In this document: in pieces, positions 17,715-25,498 of the stretch
How positions within the stretch are numbered: the stretch's first letter is position 1
Layout: every line of letters begins with the position of its first letter
From: Candidatus Absconditabacteria bacterium
GTDB lineage: Bacteria > Patescibacteriota > Gracilibacteria > Absconditabacterales > Absconditicoccaceae
Assembly: GCA_028685875.1 (NCBI GenBank)
Contig: JAQUDD010000008.1
Location: 1 to 41,575, forward strand
Reading direction: 5' to 3'
Length of the DNA stretch: 41,575 nt
Program-made: the position numbers and the translations under genes
The notes under the pieces: generated by a model
The model's database searches: none
Told to the model about the DNA's origin: nothing
What the model saw: the letters and a program-made list of their open reading frames with translations, nothing else

Positions 17715-19032
17715 AAGAGGTTCCCAACTTTTTCACTCGCTGCTGGAAGAGATCGCCTTTCTCTTCAAAATCTTTCCACACCGAAAAGCTTGGTGTAGCG
17801 GTGGAAAGCAGGGCAATCTTTCCTGGTTTGGTATATTTATACGCGAAAGCAACAGCCTCCTGCATGTCACGCGTGTGAAGAATATTGTAGGAATGTTCAC
17901 CTAATAACTTTTCAATCGTTGGTCCAGAATCCGGGAATAAAACGAGATTAGCAATCTGACTCTTCTTGACTCTCTCGACCATGCTAGCGAAATCGTATCG
18001 TCCGTCTACTCCTCCGAGGAAGAGCGTATCCACCTGATCTCCCAGCGCATCGAGTGCAGCGATCGTCGAATAAGGAGAAGTCGATATCGCATCATCATAA
18101 AAATCAATGCCTTTGAAAGTTCAGACCTTTTCTAGTCTATGCCTCACTGCTGAAAAGTTTTTAAGCGTTTGCACAAGAATCTTTTCGTCAATCTTCAAAA
18201 TCTGAGCTAAAGCAACAATCGCACTGATATTCCAGAGATTATGTTCTCCGAGGAGCTTAATTTCAGAACGTGTAAAAAGCTGTTTTCCTCCTGCGTAAAA
18301 GTAGTTTTCATCTCGCGTGATGTTCGTCCCTTTTCCACATAAAGTAAGATGTTCGATCTGCGCATCAGGAAAATATTGCTCTTTGGTGGAGGAAAATACG
18401 ATGTTGTACTCTGATCCTTTGAGGATATTTGCTTTTGCTTTGAGATAGTTTTCCATACTTCCATGTCGATCCAAATGTACGGGAAAAATCGATCCAAGAA
18501 TAGAAACCAGATTTTTTTTGTGCAATGTTTCGAGCATAAAGCTAGAGAGTTCGATTACGACGTAACCGTCTTTATCCTCTAAATCTACTTGATCAAGTAC
18601 GGGTTTCCCAATATTCCCTGCAAGTGTCACCGGCAGTCCTGCATCGAGCAGAAGCTGATAGGCAAGAGAAGTCATGGTAGTTTTTCCTTTACTCGCGGTC
18701 AATGCGATGACCTTCCCCTGATAGTGATCAAAGAAGAATTGGACTTGGGTGATCAGCTTTTCTTTTACTTGTTGAATCTCTGGAGTGTAGGGAATTCCTG
18801 CTGATTTGAAGATGATATCGTAGTTCTCTAGGTTTTGGAGATAGTCACTACCCCCTTTGATAAAGGGGGGAAGGGGAGATTTTATATCACCAAGGTCTAT
18901 GGGATTTTTGTCGAGTATGGTGATATTTGCGGGAACTATCTCTTGCTTGAGGAGGAACTGCAAGGTAGATTTTCCTTCTCTTCCATATCAGAGAATAGCG
19001 ATCTTTTTATCTTGGAGATGAGGGAATTGCAT
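17713..19032 (-). CDS. murD: UDP-N-acetylmuramoyl-L-alanine:D-glutamate ligase
   Basis: Adds D-glutamate to UDP-MurNAc-L-Ala. The 439-residue protein begins with the UDP-binding motif KKIAILGYGREGKST, whose first G is UGA. The ATP loop is VIALTASKGKTTM (about 108-120). The Mur ligase core FPVHLDRHGSMENYLKAKANIL follows, then VRHRLEKVGTFKGIDFYDDAISTSP, again with a UGA glycine, and the C-terminal LFLGGVDGRYDF. Residues 52-61 (SPLPPFIKGG) are an in-frame palindromic insertion not expected in MurD. Order murD-murI-tmk on one strand; murI and murD act in consecutive steps. Confidence 0.94.
18851..18869. repeat. palindromic element inserted in frame in murD
   Basis: CCCCCTTT (18851-18858) and AAAGGGGG (18862-18869) form a perfect 8-bp stem with a 3-base loop inside the coding sequence, encoding the PPFIKG part of SPLPPFIKGG. 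The neighbouring GGAAGGGGAG continues the G-rich pattern. It resembles protein-coding palindromic elements known from other genomes. Confidence 0.7.
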
Positions 19033-19088
19033 AAGGATCGTGAAAGATAAATCTTTGGAAGTATAGAGAAAAAAAAGCTGACTTCTAG

Positions 19089-19115
19089 TTGAAAATAGCA
19101 AGAGGAATATATAAA
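19089..19115 (+). promoter_or_regulatory. promoter of the 19146 gene
   Basis: TTGAAA (19089-19094), 15 bp, TATAAA (19110-19115). A perfect AGGAGG follows at 19119-19124 but lies 21 bases from the ATG, too far for a functional Shine-Dalgarno sequence. Confidence 0.55.
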
Positions 19116-19145
19116 TTAAGGAGGAAACATAAAAAAATATCTACT

Positions 19146-19373
19146 ATGAAACATGACAGTATCCAAACAGCTTTTATAAAGCTTGCTAAAGAAAAGGAAG
19201 TTGAAATACCCAAAAATTTCCAACTTCCGACAGAGGAAGAATTTCAAAAGATCGAAGAAGAAGCGGAAACAAAGGTTACTTTCGATGATTTTTTGGAAAA
19301 ATTTTATTGGAAACAAGGATTTCTTGAAGGATACCTTCTAGGTGTTTTACGTACAATTACAGCTCCTCAATGA
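19146..19373 (+). CDS. small acidic protein, unknown; no code-25 stop before its terminator
   Basis: A helical acidic protein of 75 residues up to the first UGA (MKHDSIQTAFIKLAKEKEV..., ending GVLRTITAPQ). The end given here is that UGA. If UGA is glycine, as everywhere else in the window, the frame continues through the terminator and through tRNA-Ser to a TAG at 19518-19520. The UGA forms part of the second arm of the terminator hairpin. Either this mRNA lacks a stop codon, or the frame was changed by a mutation, or UGA acts as a stop here. No family recognised. Confidence 0.55.
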   Translation: MKHDSIQTAFIKLAKEKEVEIPKNFQLPTEEEFQKIEEEAETKVTFDDFLEKFYWKQGFLEGYLLGVLRTITAPQ

Positions 19374-19387
19374 GGAGTTGTTTTTTT
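19361..19387 (+). terminator. intrinsic terminator overlapping the end of the 19146 ORF
   Basis: AGCTCCTC (19361-19368) pairs with GAGGAGTT (19372-19379) with one G-U pair and a three-base loop, followed by seven T. Confidence 0.85.
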
Positions 19388-19389
19388 GA

Positions 19390-19417
19390 TTGAAAAAGGA
19401 CACTGAATAGCTATGCT
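19390..19417 (+). promoter_or_regulatory. promoter of tRNA-Ser
   Basis: TTGAAA (19390-19395), 16 bp, TATGCT (19412-19417), 10 bp before the mature tRNA 5' end. Confidence 0.6.
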
Positions 19418-19427
19418 TTCTCTCACT

Positions 19428-19514
19428 GGAAGGTTGGCAGAGCGGTTGAATGCGCATCGTTGGAAACGGTGTTTACGTGTGAACGTAACGTGGGTTCGAA
19501 TCCCATGCCTTCCG
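19428..19514 (+). tRNA. tRNA-Ser (anticodon GGA)
   Basis: The acceptor arms GGAAGG/CCTTCC and anticodon loop TTGGAAA with GGA are clear. A long variable arm (class II) and the T loop TTCGAAT identify tRNA-Ser. CCA is not encoded. A terminator follows at 19561. Confidence 0.95.
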
Positions 19515-19560
19515 AGTTAGCGTATTATTCACAGACATATCACTCAAGACAGAGTATATA

Positions 19561-19595
19561 AGCGGAATCTCAGGGGTTTGTATTCCGCTTTTTTG
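19561..19595 (+). terminator. intrinsic terminator after tRNA-Ser
   Basis: AGCGGAAT (19561-19568) pairs with ATTCCGCT (19582-19589), followed by a T run. Confidence 0.9.
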
Positions 19596-19678
19596 TTAGA
19601 AAGTTTTCTAAAAGAAACTTCCTTGCTTTTTCTTTCAAGCTAGATATCATACAAGTATACTCTTATCCTTCTATCAAC

Positions 19679-20482
19679 ATGTTTAAAGGCATTAGTAATA
19701 TCTTTCAGAAATCAACCAAATATAGCCTTGTCATCTCCTGAGGAGGAACAAGAGGATTTTATGCACTTGGAATTTTGAAGGCACTTGAAGAAGCTGGACT
19801 AAGAAATCAGATTGAGGCAATCTATGGGATCAGTATTTGATGACTTATTGCAGCATATTGGTCTGCTGGACGAAGTGCACAAGAAATCTTTGACGAATAT
19901 AAAGACCTTGAAACCACTCATAAAGATTGGCTAACCCTGTTTTCAACTAAGAATCTTTTAGACAACAAGCTTCTAGCAAGGAGATTTAAAAAAGATTTAC
20001 CAGAGACATTTGAAGAATTAAAAATTCCTACCTATATCGGGGCGACAGATATGAAAACATCCAGACTTATTATATTCCAAAAAGGGAAACTTTTGGAACC
20101 AATGCTCGGGACAATGGCCTTGCCGGGGGTATTCCCAAGTGTAGAATTTGAGGACTACTTCCTCAATGATGGGGGAATCGTTGATAATTTCCCAACCCAG
20201 ATTGCAAGAAAAAAATATCCCAAGAATCAAATTATTGGAATCGCTCTGAATATGTTCCAAAAAAACAAAGTACCAAAAAATATGATCGAAACCCTTATGC
20301 TTTCGTTAGAAATTATGATGAGAAAAGATATTGTGGAGAGAGTACAGGAAATAGAAATAGCATTTTATGAAAAGATTGATTGTGGAATTCTAGAATTGGA
20401 TAAGAAAAAACGGACAAAAGCATTTAATCAAGGATATGCATCTGGGAAAGAAAAATTTGAGACAATAAAAAAGAAGAAATAA
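19679..20482 (+). CDS. patatin-like phospholipase
   Basis: A 267-residue serine lipase of the patatin family, which hydrolyses acyl esters of (phospho)lipids with a Ser-Asp dyad. The oxyanion loop GGGTRGFYALG starts at residue 21 and its first G is UGA. The nucleophile elbow is GISIGG (50-55) with catalytic Ser52; both following glycines, 54 and 55, are consecutive UGA codons. The catalytic Asp is in the DGG motif NDGGIVDNFP (Asp164). No signal peptide. A weak promoter (TTTCAA, 17 bp, TATACT at 19656) precedes it. The gene ends in a terminator convergent with ndk. Confidence 0.93.
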
Positions 20483-20503
20483 TACTGTTTCTTCTTTTTT
20501 TCT
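20471..20503 (+). terminator. terminator overlapping the patatin stop
   Basis: AAGAAGAAA (20471-20479) pairs with TTTCTTCTT (20488-20496), flanked by A and T runs. The symmetry lets it serve the convergent ndk gene as well. Confidence 0.7.
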
Positions 20504-20524
20504 TCTATTTAAATGTAACAGCAA

Positions 20525-21007
20525 TTAAGAACTTGGAAACCACAATCCAATTTCCTTCCTAGCTTCTTCTAGTGATGCGGAAGCATGAACCGTATTTTCC
20601 AGGGCTCGCATTTCTTTGTTAGCCTTAGCAGATGAGTCATGTCGAAATATACCACGTATTGTAGAATCTTCTGCCTTTTCTGGTTCTGTTGCACCTACAA
20701 TTTTTCGTACCCGCTCTACAGCATTATCTCCTTCTAAAATGAGAGCCACAACTTTTCCCCTTGTCATAAAAGCGACAATTTGTGTAACTACTTGTTTTGC
20801 CCGTTCTTTTCCTAACTTTTCAGTTAATCTTTTTTCTAGGCCCCCAACTTTGTTATAATGGCAATATACTTGCTCTAAACCTGGGGTCTTCATTTCCATA
20901 TTGATCACTTTTAATTGCTGACTCTCTAAGAGAGAAATAATCTCTCCAATAATGTTTTGCTCAACGGCATCCGGTTTGACTAAAACCAATGTTTTTTGTT
21001 TTTCCAT
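20525..21007 (-). CDS. ndk: nucleoside diphosphate kinase, copy 1
   Basis: Transfers phosphate between nucleoside tri- and diphosphates through a phosphohistidine. The 160-residue protein has TLVLVKPDAVEQNIIGEI, MTRGKVVALILEG, VRKIVGATEPEKAEDSTIRG and the active-site His in ENTVHASASLEEA. The C terminus continues to IGLWFPSS. Common bacterial Ndk has NxxHGSD at the active site; here it is VHASAS. No UGA. It follows copy 2 on the same strand by 79 bp. Confidence 0.93.
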   Translation of the reverse strand: MEKQKTLVLVKPDAVEQNIIGEIISLLESQQLKVINMEMKTPGLEQVYCHYNKVGGLEKRLTEKLGKERAKQVVTQIVAFMTRGKVVALILEGDNAVERVRKIVGATEPEKAEDSTIRGIFRHDSSAKANKEMRALENTVHASASLEEARKEIGLWFPSS

Positions 21008-21086
21008 ATGATATGATTTTATTTTGTTTCGTCAGTATAAGGATTTTTCGTAGGTTTTCAATATTAAGCTCTGAGGCTTCTATCTT

Positions 21087-21590
21087 TTAATATAAGAAAC
21101 TTTGATCTGCTCTGTCATATTCAAATAATTCTGACTCAGTAAACCAATGAGCTATCTCTAATTTTGCTTCCTCTGCATCTCCACTTGCATGGATAAGATT
21201 TGGAATTGCCTTGAGTGCTGCATCTCCATAGGCATAGGACATATGTGCATAATCTCCTCTAATCGTTCCAGGCGCTGCAGAAGCAGGTTCTGTTGCTCCT
21301 ACCATTTGGCGAACCACTTTTGCTGCTTCTACTCACTCAATGGCTACTGCAATAACGGGAGTTCTCTGCATTGCCTCAAGATTAAGATCAAATACTTCCT
21401 GTCCACGACGAGAAATTACTTGTCCAATCGTTTCATAGTGATGATAGAAAAACTCTGCACTAGGTTTTACCATTTTCATCCCCACGATTTTGAGTCCTTT
21501 CTTTTCAAAGCGAGAAAGAATTTCTCCGCACACTGCACGAGATAGTGCATCAGGTTTTAAGAGAATAAGTGTTCTTTGGATCAATGACAT
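21087..21590 (-). CDS. nucleoside diphosphate kinase, copy 2
   Basis: A second Ndk of 167 residues with [27 protein letters not shown], a UGA glycine in [32 protein letters not shown], and the active-site His in [12 protein letters not shown]. The extended C terminus ([16 protein letters not shown]) resembles archaeal and long bacterial forms. Copy 1 ends shortly after the corresponding point and lacks this extension. The two paralogues are clearly diverged, so this is an old duplication or a separate acquisition. A TATACA box lies one base before its ATG. Confidence 0.92.
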
Positions 21591-21666
21591 TTGTATACTA
21601 AAGAAGAAATAAAAATCTGATTCTTTATGAAGCTAAGGATTTCCGTACAAAAAAGCAATGCTGTTT

Positions 21667-22131
21667 TTAAGATATTTGTATCACTTTTGAAAGCTTCATT
21701 TCTTCGCCTGTGAAGATAAAGCGATATTCAATATCTTGTTCTCCATTAAGTAATCTTGGGAGCCAAATAGGGTCATCTTCCCACATTTCTGAGAAAGGGA
21801 TAGCTTCGATATCAAACCATTTTGGCAACATTTCTTCCGTTTCATACACTTCTCACTCATAAACTCCAAAAAATACTGAGCAATCCTGATTTTTTTCTTC
21901 TTCGCCTTCAAAAACGAAATGCAAAACACCTTTATATCTTAGTGCGTCTTCTGAGATAAGTGCTCAAGTTTCTTCGTGGAGTTCTCTAAGAGCTCATTGA
22001 ATAATAGTTTCGCTATCTTTCACTTTTCCACCAGCACCATTTCGCTTCCCAGCACCGAATCAACGCTTCTTCATAGACAAAAGTATTTGTTCTTTTGGAT
22101 TAAAGAGGAAGACTAAGGTTGTTTTTCTCAT
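21667..22131 (-). CDS. Nudix hydrolase, MTH1-like (8-oxo-dGTPase type)
   Basis: A 154-residue Nudix protein. The Nudix box G-x5-E-x7-RE-x2-EE-x-G is at residues 35-56 (GKVKDSETIIQGALRELHEETG). Its internal glycines 46 and 56 are UGA. Residues 19-35 (SMKKRGFGAGKRNGAGG) match the nucleotide-binding segment of MTH1, and PKWF and EMWEDDPIWLP in the C-terminal half match the purine-binding Trp/Asp region of MTH1. Removal of oxidised purine nucleotides is the likely role, by homology. Four UGA codons in total. It lies upstream of the ndk genes on the same strand, all acting on nucleotides. Confidence 0.9.
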
Positions 22132-22202
22132 GGATTTCGCAAGGAAGATAAAACAGCTAAGAGCATAAAAAAAATAGGGAAAAGATAAAGTGAATTTTAA
22201 CC

Positions 22203-22240
22203 TTGTTAACAAATAACAAATTAGTATACTAACGATCGTT
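22203..22240 (+). promoter_or_regulatory. hrcA promoter with palindromic operator candidate
   Basis: TTGTTA (22203-22208), 16 bp, TATACT (22225-22230). The perfect palindrome AACGATCGTT (22231-22240) follows directly, at the expected transcription start. It is not a CIRCE element, but HrcA-type repressors usually regulate themselves. Confidence 0.65.
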
Positions 22241-22270
22241 GGGGACTTTTAGCTGTTTGAAAGTCTGTAT

Positions 22271-22936
22271 ATGAGACAAGACGAGAAATTGTTGGCACTT
22301 TTGGATGTGGTAATTGATACTTACATCAATAAAGGAGAACCGATTGGTTCTAAGTTTTTGCATTCCTTAGAAGATATGGAATACGCCCCTTCTACGCTAA
22401 GAAAATATCTTAATCAATTAGAGAAACAAGGGATGGTCTACCAGCCTTATAATTCTAGTGGAAGAATTCCGACTATTGAGGGACTTAAACTGTATATTGA
22501 GAATTATCTGGAACAAATGGAAGAGGAACAGACAGGTGAAGTTGTGAGTGCGAGGGAAAATATTAAAGAATTGATTGAACAATTAGGGGGATTGGTAGAT
22601 GGAGTGATTATTGGTTTTTTGAGGAATGATGAATATTATTATCTTGGAATGAATAATCTTTTGAAAGATGACCATAAAGAGGATTATGAAGAGACTAGAA
22701 ACATCATCACCTTTATTGAGGAGAGAAGAATTGTGAAATATATTGATGGGAAAATTCTGAAAAAGAATCAGATTTATTATACGTTTGTAGAGGATCAAAA
22801 TACTATGATTTCTACCGTGTACGCAAAAGTTACTCTCAATGGATATGACTGTATCCTCGCCATTGTAGGTCCAACAAGAGTCAATTATAAAAAGAATGTA
22901 GCTATTCTTTCTCAGATTGTCCAAAAGATGGACTAG
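22271..22936 (+). CDS. hrcA: HrcA-type winged-helix transcriptional repressor, short form
   Basis: A 221-residue regulator. Residues 1-80 match the HrcA winged helix well: LLALLDVVIDTYINKGEPIGSKFLHS, APSTLRKYLNQLEKQGMVYQPYNSSGRIPT. The C-terminal half (LAIVGPTRVNYKKNVAILSQIV) matches the end of HrcA, but the middle is much shorter than in classical HrcA of about 340 residues. HrcA represses heat-shock chaperone genes. No grpE, dnaK or CIRCE is in view, so its targets here are unknown. A palindrome in its promoter suggests autoregulation. Confidence 0.82.
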   Translation: MRQDEKLLALLDVVIDTYINKGEPIGSKFLHSLEDMEYAPSTLRKYLNQLEKQGMVYQPYNSSGRIPTIEGLKLYIENYLEQMEEEQTGEVVSARENIKELIEQLGGLVDGVIIGFLRNDEYYYLGMNNLLKDDHKEDYEETRNIITFIEERRIVKYIDGKILKKNQIYYTFVEDQNTMISTVYAKVTLNGYDCILAIVGPTRVNYKKNVAILSQIVQKMD

Positions 22937-22958
22937 TTTTGTTTTGATTAGTATAGCG

Positions 22959-23447
22959 ATGACTCCTTCAGAAAAAGAAAACAATATGGAAAAATTCCAC
23001 CCTCTTTTTGAGCAAATCCAAAAAGAGATCACAGATATTAGAAGAGAAATTATCAAGGAGAAAGAAAATAAAGAGAAGAATAAACAAAATCTAACAGAGG
23101 AAATTAACGCGAAAATTGGAGCTGCATGGGAAAAGATTAATCAACTTTCTGCTAAAGAAGTGGGAGAAAAGAACTTTAACCTTTTGAAACAACAGCTTAG
23201 TGCTATTGAAGGGCAGATTACTAAAGAAACAAATAATACGCTAACTTCTTTGAAAACAAGTGTAGAGAAAGATGCTAAGCAAATACAGAATGCTTGAGCA
23301 TATACCCAGCAACTCTGAAATCGTTCAAAGGAAGTGGCTAGCAATATTATAAAAAGTGCTAATAAGGTCGTAGATATTGCTAATGGGGAGGATAACAACA
23401 CTGTTGCGAGAACCATGCAAAGTTGGATAAAAAAACTCTTATCCTAA
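22959..23447 (+). CDS. coiled-coil protein downstream of hrcA, unknown function
   Basis: A 162-residue, almost entirely helical, Lys/Glu/Gln-rich protein with no membrane segment. It starts 22 bp after hrcA and is probably cotranscribed, in the place where grpE stands in many bacteria, but I see no GrpE motif. Two UGA codons supply glycine (NA-G-AYTQQL-G-NRS). ATG 22986 is an alternative start. The length and composition suggest a rod-like dimer. Confidence 0.7.
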
Positions 23448-23484
23448 TTTCAGATTATTTTAACCTACATAGATATTAGTAATC

Positions 23485-23985
23485 ATGTGAGAAATAGTAC
23501 AAAGCGCAGGAGGAATTATTTATTATATTCATCCTGATGGAGAACCTAGATATCTCCTCATCAAGAGACATGCGCTCTCCGGGAAAATTGAATGGGTTGC
23601 TCCTAAAGGAAAAATCCAAAGAGGAGAAACTGACAAAGAAGCAGCTGTCAGGGAAGCCTGAGAGGAGGCATGAATCCCAAAAGAGAAACTCCTTGTCAAA
23701 CATCTCCTAGGAACCACTTCCCTAAGAAGTAGTGAAACAAAAAAAGGACATTTAGATAAGGATGTTACTTATTTTTTGATGAAGTATACAGGAGCTCCCG
23801 ATAGTGTTTCTTTGATTGAAGGGGAAGGATATATTGGGATTTACAAATGGGCTACGATTACGGAGGTCCTAAGCCTGATGTATTATCAGGATATTAGAGA
23901 ACTGGTGAGAAAGGGGCACTTCTTGATTAAGGAATGAGAAAAAAATCAGAATGTAAAAGAAGATTTCCTCAAAAAATTGGGGTAA
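23485..23985 (+). CDS. Nudix hydrolase
   Basis: A 166-residue Nudix protein. The second codon is UGA (M-G-EIVQSAGGIIYY). The Nudix box at residues 42-64 reads GKIQRGETDKEAAVREAGEEAG, with Gly59 and the conserved Gly63 as UGA. The preceding WVAPKG and the overall layout are those of diadenosine polyphosphate or NDP-sugar hydrolases; the exact substrate is not visible. With the bacterial code this gene has no usable start and would be missed completely. It may continue the hrcA operon after a 37-bp gap. Confidence 0.9.
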
Positions 23986-24054
23986 ATTGCATTGCTTTTT
24001 TAGCGAGCTTCCCTACTATTCATCACGAATATTTTATTCTCTTTGCTAACAAAA

Positions 24055-24411
24055 ATGACAGAAACCTTGTTAACAGTATCAGAACTTAAAGAAAGATTTG
24101 TGGATGTATCAGAAGTAATGCAAGCGGATATCAAGAAGCTTGTACAGCACCAAATTAATACAAAAAGTCAGGCAATTCTTAAAAAGGTCTATGCCAAAAA
24201 TCCAGAAGCAAAAGTAATGATTGAATATACTATCATTAAAAACAAACAAGGGAAATATGAGGCTGACTTCATCTTTATTGCTGATGGAGAAAAGTTTGTT
24301 ACCGAGTCTCATCAAGGATTCAAGATTGCTACAGATTTGGTGAGTCATGCCTTTGATAAGTGGAAAAGAAGTATGCTTGGACTCCGAGGATGGAGAAAGT
24401 TGTTTAAATAA
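24055..24411 (+). CDS. ribosome hibernation factor (HPF/RaiA)-like protein, tentative
   Basis: A 118-residue protein with an alternating helix-strand pattern: KKLVQHQINTKSQAILKKVY, VMIEYTIIKNKQGKYEADFIFIADG, then a helix KIATDLVSHAFDKWKRSM. This matches the beta-alpha-beta-beta-beta-alpha order of HPF/RaiA, where the last helix is often followed by basic residues. Sequence similarity is weak and I cannot confirm the rRNA-binding residues. No UGA. It stands 26 bp upstream of greA and may share its transcript. Confidence 0.5.
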   Translation: MTETLLTVSELKERFVDVSEVMQADIKKLVQHQINTKSQAILKKVYAKNPEAKVMIEYTIIKNKQGKYEADFIFIADGEKFVTESHQGFKIATDLVSHAFDKWKRSMLGLRGWRKLFK

Positions 24412-24437
24412 TTTTATTCTTTAGCATCACTATACGA

Positions 24438-24908
24438 ATGGCTACTAAACAGTTAAGTAGAGAGGGATATGAAAAATTACTTCAGGAATTACAGGAACTT
24501 AAAAAGGTTAAACTTCCTGCGGTGCTTGAGAATCTTGCAGAAGCGAAAGCGATGGGAGATCTTTCAGAAAACTTTGATTATAAAAGTGCTTTAGAAGAGA
24601 AAGATCTGGTACACTCTAGAATTAAAGAAATTGAAGAATTAATTGAAGATGTAGAAATCGTAGATGCAGACAAGAAAAAGGGAGACAAAGTGGTAAACTT
24701 TGGATCTAAAGTTACGGTTCAGATTGAGAATGATAAACCTTATGATGTTATCATTGTAGGAACTGGGGAAGTAAGTATCAAGGATGAAGTTTCCGTTTCT
24801 TTTGACTCTCCGCTCGGACAAGCAATCAGAGGTAAGAAAGTTGGAGAGATAGCGAAAATGAGACTTGCAAATGCAAGGAAAGATGTAAAAGTACTTGCGA
24901 TTAAATAA
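24438..24908 (+). CDS. greA: transcription elongation factor GreA
   Basis: Rescues backtracked RNA polymerase by stimulating transcript cleavage. The 156-residue protein has the N-terminal coiled coil (residues 1-75) with the conserved tip GDLSENFDYKSALEEK carrying the catalytic acidic residues. The C-terminal domain follows (FGSKVTVQI, SFDSPLGQAIRGKKVGE). The length is normal and there is no UGA. A strong terminator follows. Confidence 0.97.
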   Translation: MATKQLSREGYEKLLQELQELKKVKLPAVLENLAEAKAMGDLSENFDYKSALEEKDLVHSRIKEIEELIEDVEIVDADKKKGDKVVNFGSKVTVQIENDKPYDVIIVGTGEVSIKDEVSVSFDSPLGQAIRGKKVGEIAKMRLANARKDVKVLAIK

Positions 24909-24926
24909 TTTGTGTCTTATAGAAAA

Positions 24927-24952
24927 AAGGGGGCACTAGCCCTCTTTTTTTT
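24927..24952 (+). terminator. intrinsic terminator of greA
   Basis: AAGGGGGC (24927-24934) pairs with GCCCTCTT (24939-24946) with one G-U pair, followed by a T run. Bases 24953-25074 are A/T-rich and show no gene. Confidence 0.9.
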
Positions 24953-25074
24953 GACAGTAGAACGTTTGAATAAAAGATTGGGGTTTTACTTGTACATGGA
25001 AAGTTATGCTTGCTTTTGCAATATTGATAATAAGGATACCTAGTCTTTCTCTATGTAGAAATTCTTTTCATAAA

Positions 25075-25214
25075 TCAAAAAAAGACTTCTTGGTACTATT
25101 TCCTATGGGGTAGCTGGGGATCGAACCCAGGACCACTAGCTTAAAAGGCTATTGCTCTACCGACTGAGCTACTACCCCGCATCTGAAATATTATTTTTCG
25201 AAGTCTTTTTTTGA
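25075..25214. repeat. 15-bp inverted repeat enclosing tRNA-Lys
   Basis: TCAAAAAAAGACTTC (25075-25089) and its exact reverse complement GAAGTCTTTTTTTGA (25200-25214) surround the tRNA gene with 110 bp between them. In the tRNA's transcript the second arm ends GAAGTC plus seven U, so the pair can form a terminator-like stem with the tRNA as its loop. A separate hairpin, CTGAAGGA/TCCTTCAG, lies at about 25214-25241. Confidence 0.75.
25106..25178 (-). tRNA. tRNA-Lys (anticodon UUU)
   Basis: Cloverleaf on the reverse strand: acceptor GGGGTAG/CTACCCC, D arm GCTCAGTCGGTAGAGC, anticodon loop CTTTTAA with TTT, and T arm CTGGG-TTCGATC-CCCAG. No encoded CCA. It lies 91 bp downstream of rpmB on the same strand and could be the last gene of the ribosomal protein transcript. 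Confidence 0.95.
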
Positions 25215-25269
25215 CTGAAGGAATATAAGTATTCTCCTTCAGATTTTTCAATAGATTACTGGAAAAATT

Positions 25270-25458
25270 CTAGAGAAACCCCTTGAACTTCTTGTAAAGT
25301 TTTGAGTTGATCTTTACTTTAACTTTTGAACCGTCTTCTAACCTGATCCATTTATTGATAAGATTGGGCTTAAAAGACCTTTTACCAGCTCTCATTGAGT
25401 GAGATCTTGTATTTCCTGAAGTTGTCTTTTTCCCTGTAAAATAACAAACTCTTGCCAT
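25270..25458 (-). CDS. rpmB: ribosomal protein bL28
   Basis: A 62-residue large-subunit protein with the family start [20 protein letters not shown] and the middle [13 protein letters not shown]. The usual length is 60-78 residues. Last protein gene of the rpsL-rpsG-rplS-rplY group on this strand; the stretch upstream to rplY is only 40 bp. No UGA. Confidence 0.95.
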   Translation of the reverse strand: MARVCYFTGKKTTSGNTRSHSMRAGKRSFKPNLINKWIRLEDGSKVKVKINSKLYKKFKGFL

Positions 25459-25498
25459 TATAATTGAGTGAATATATCTAAAAGTTGATTATCTCTTA

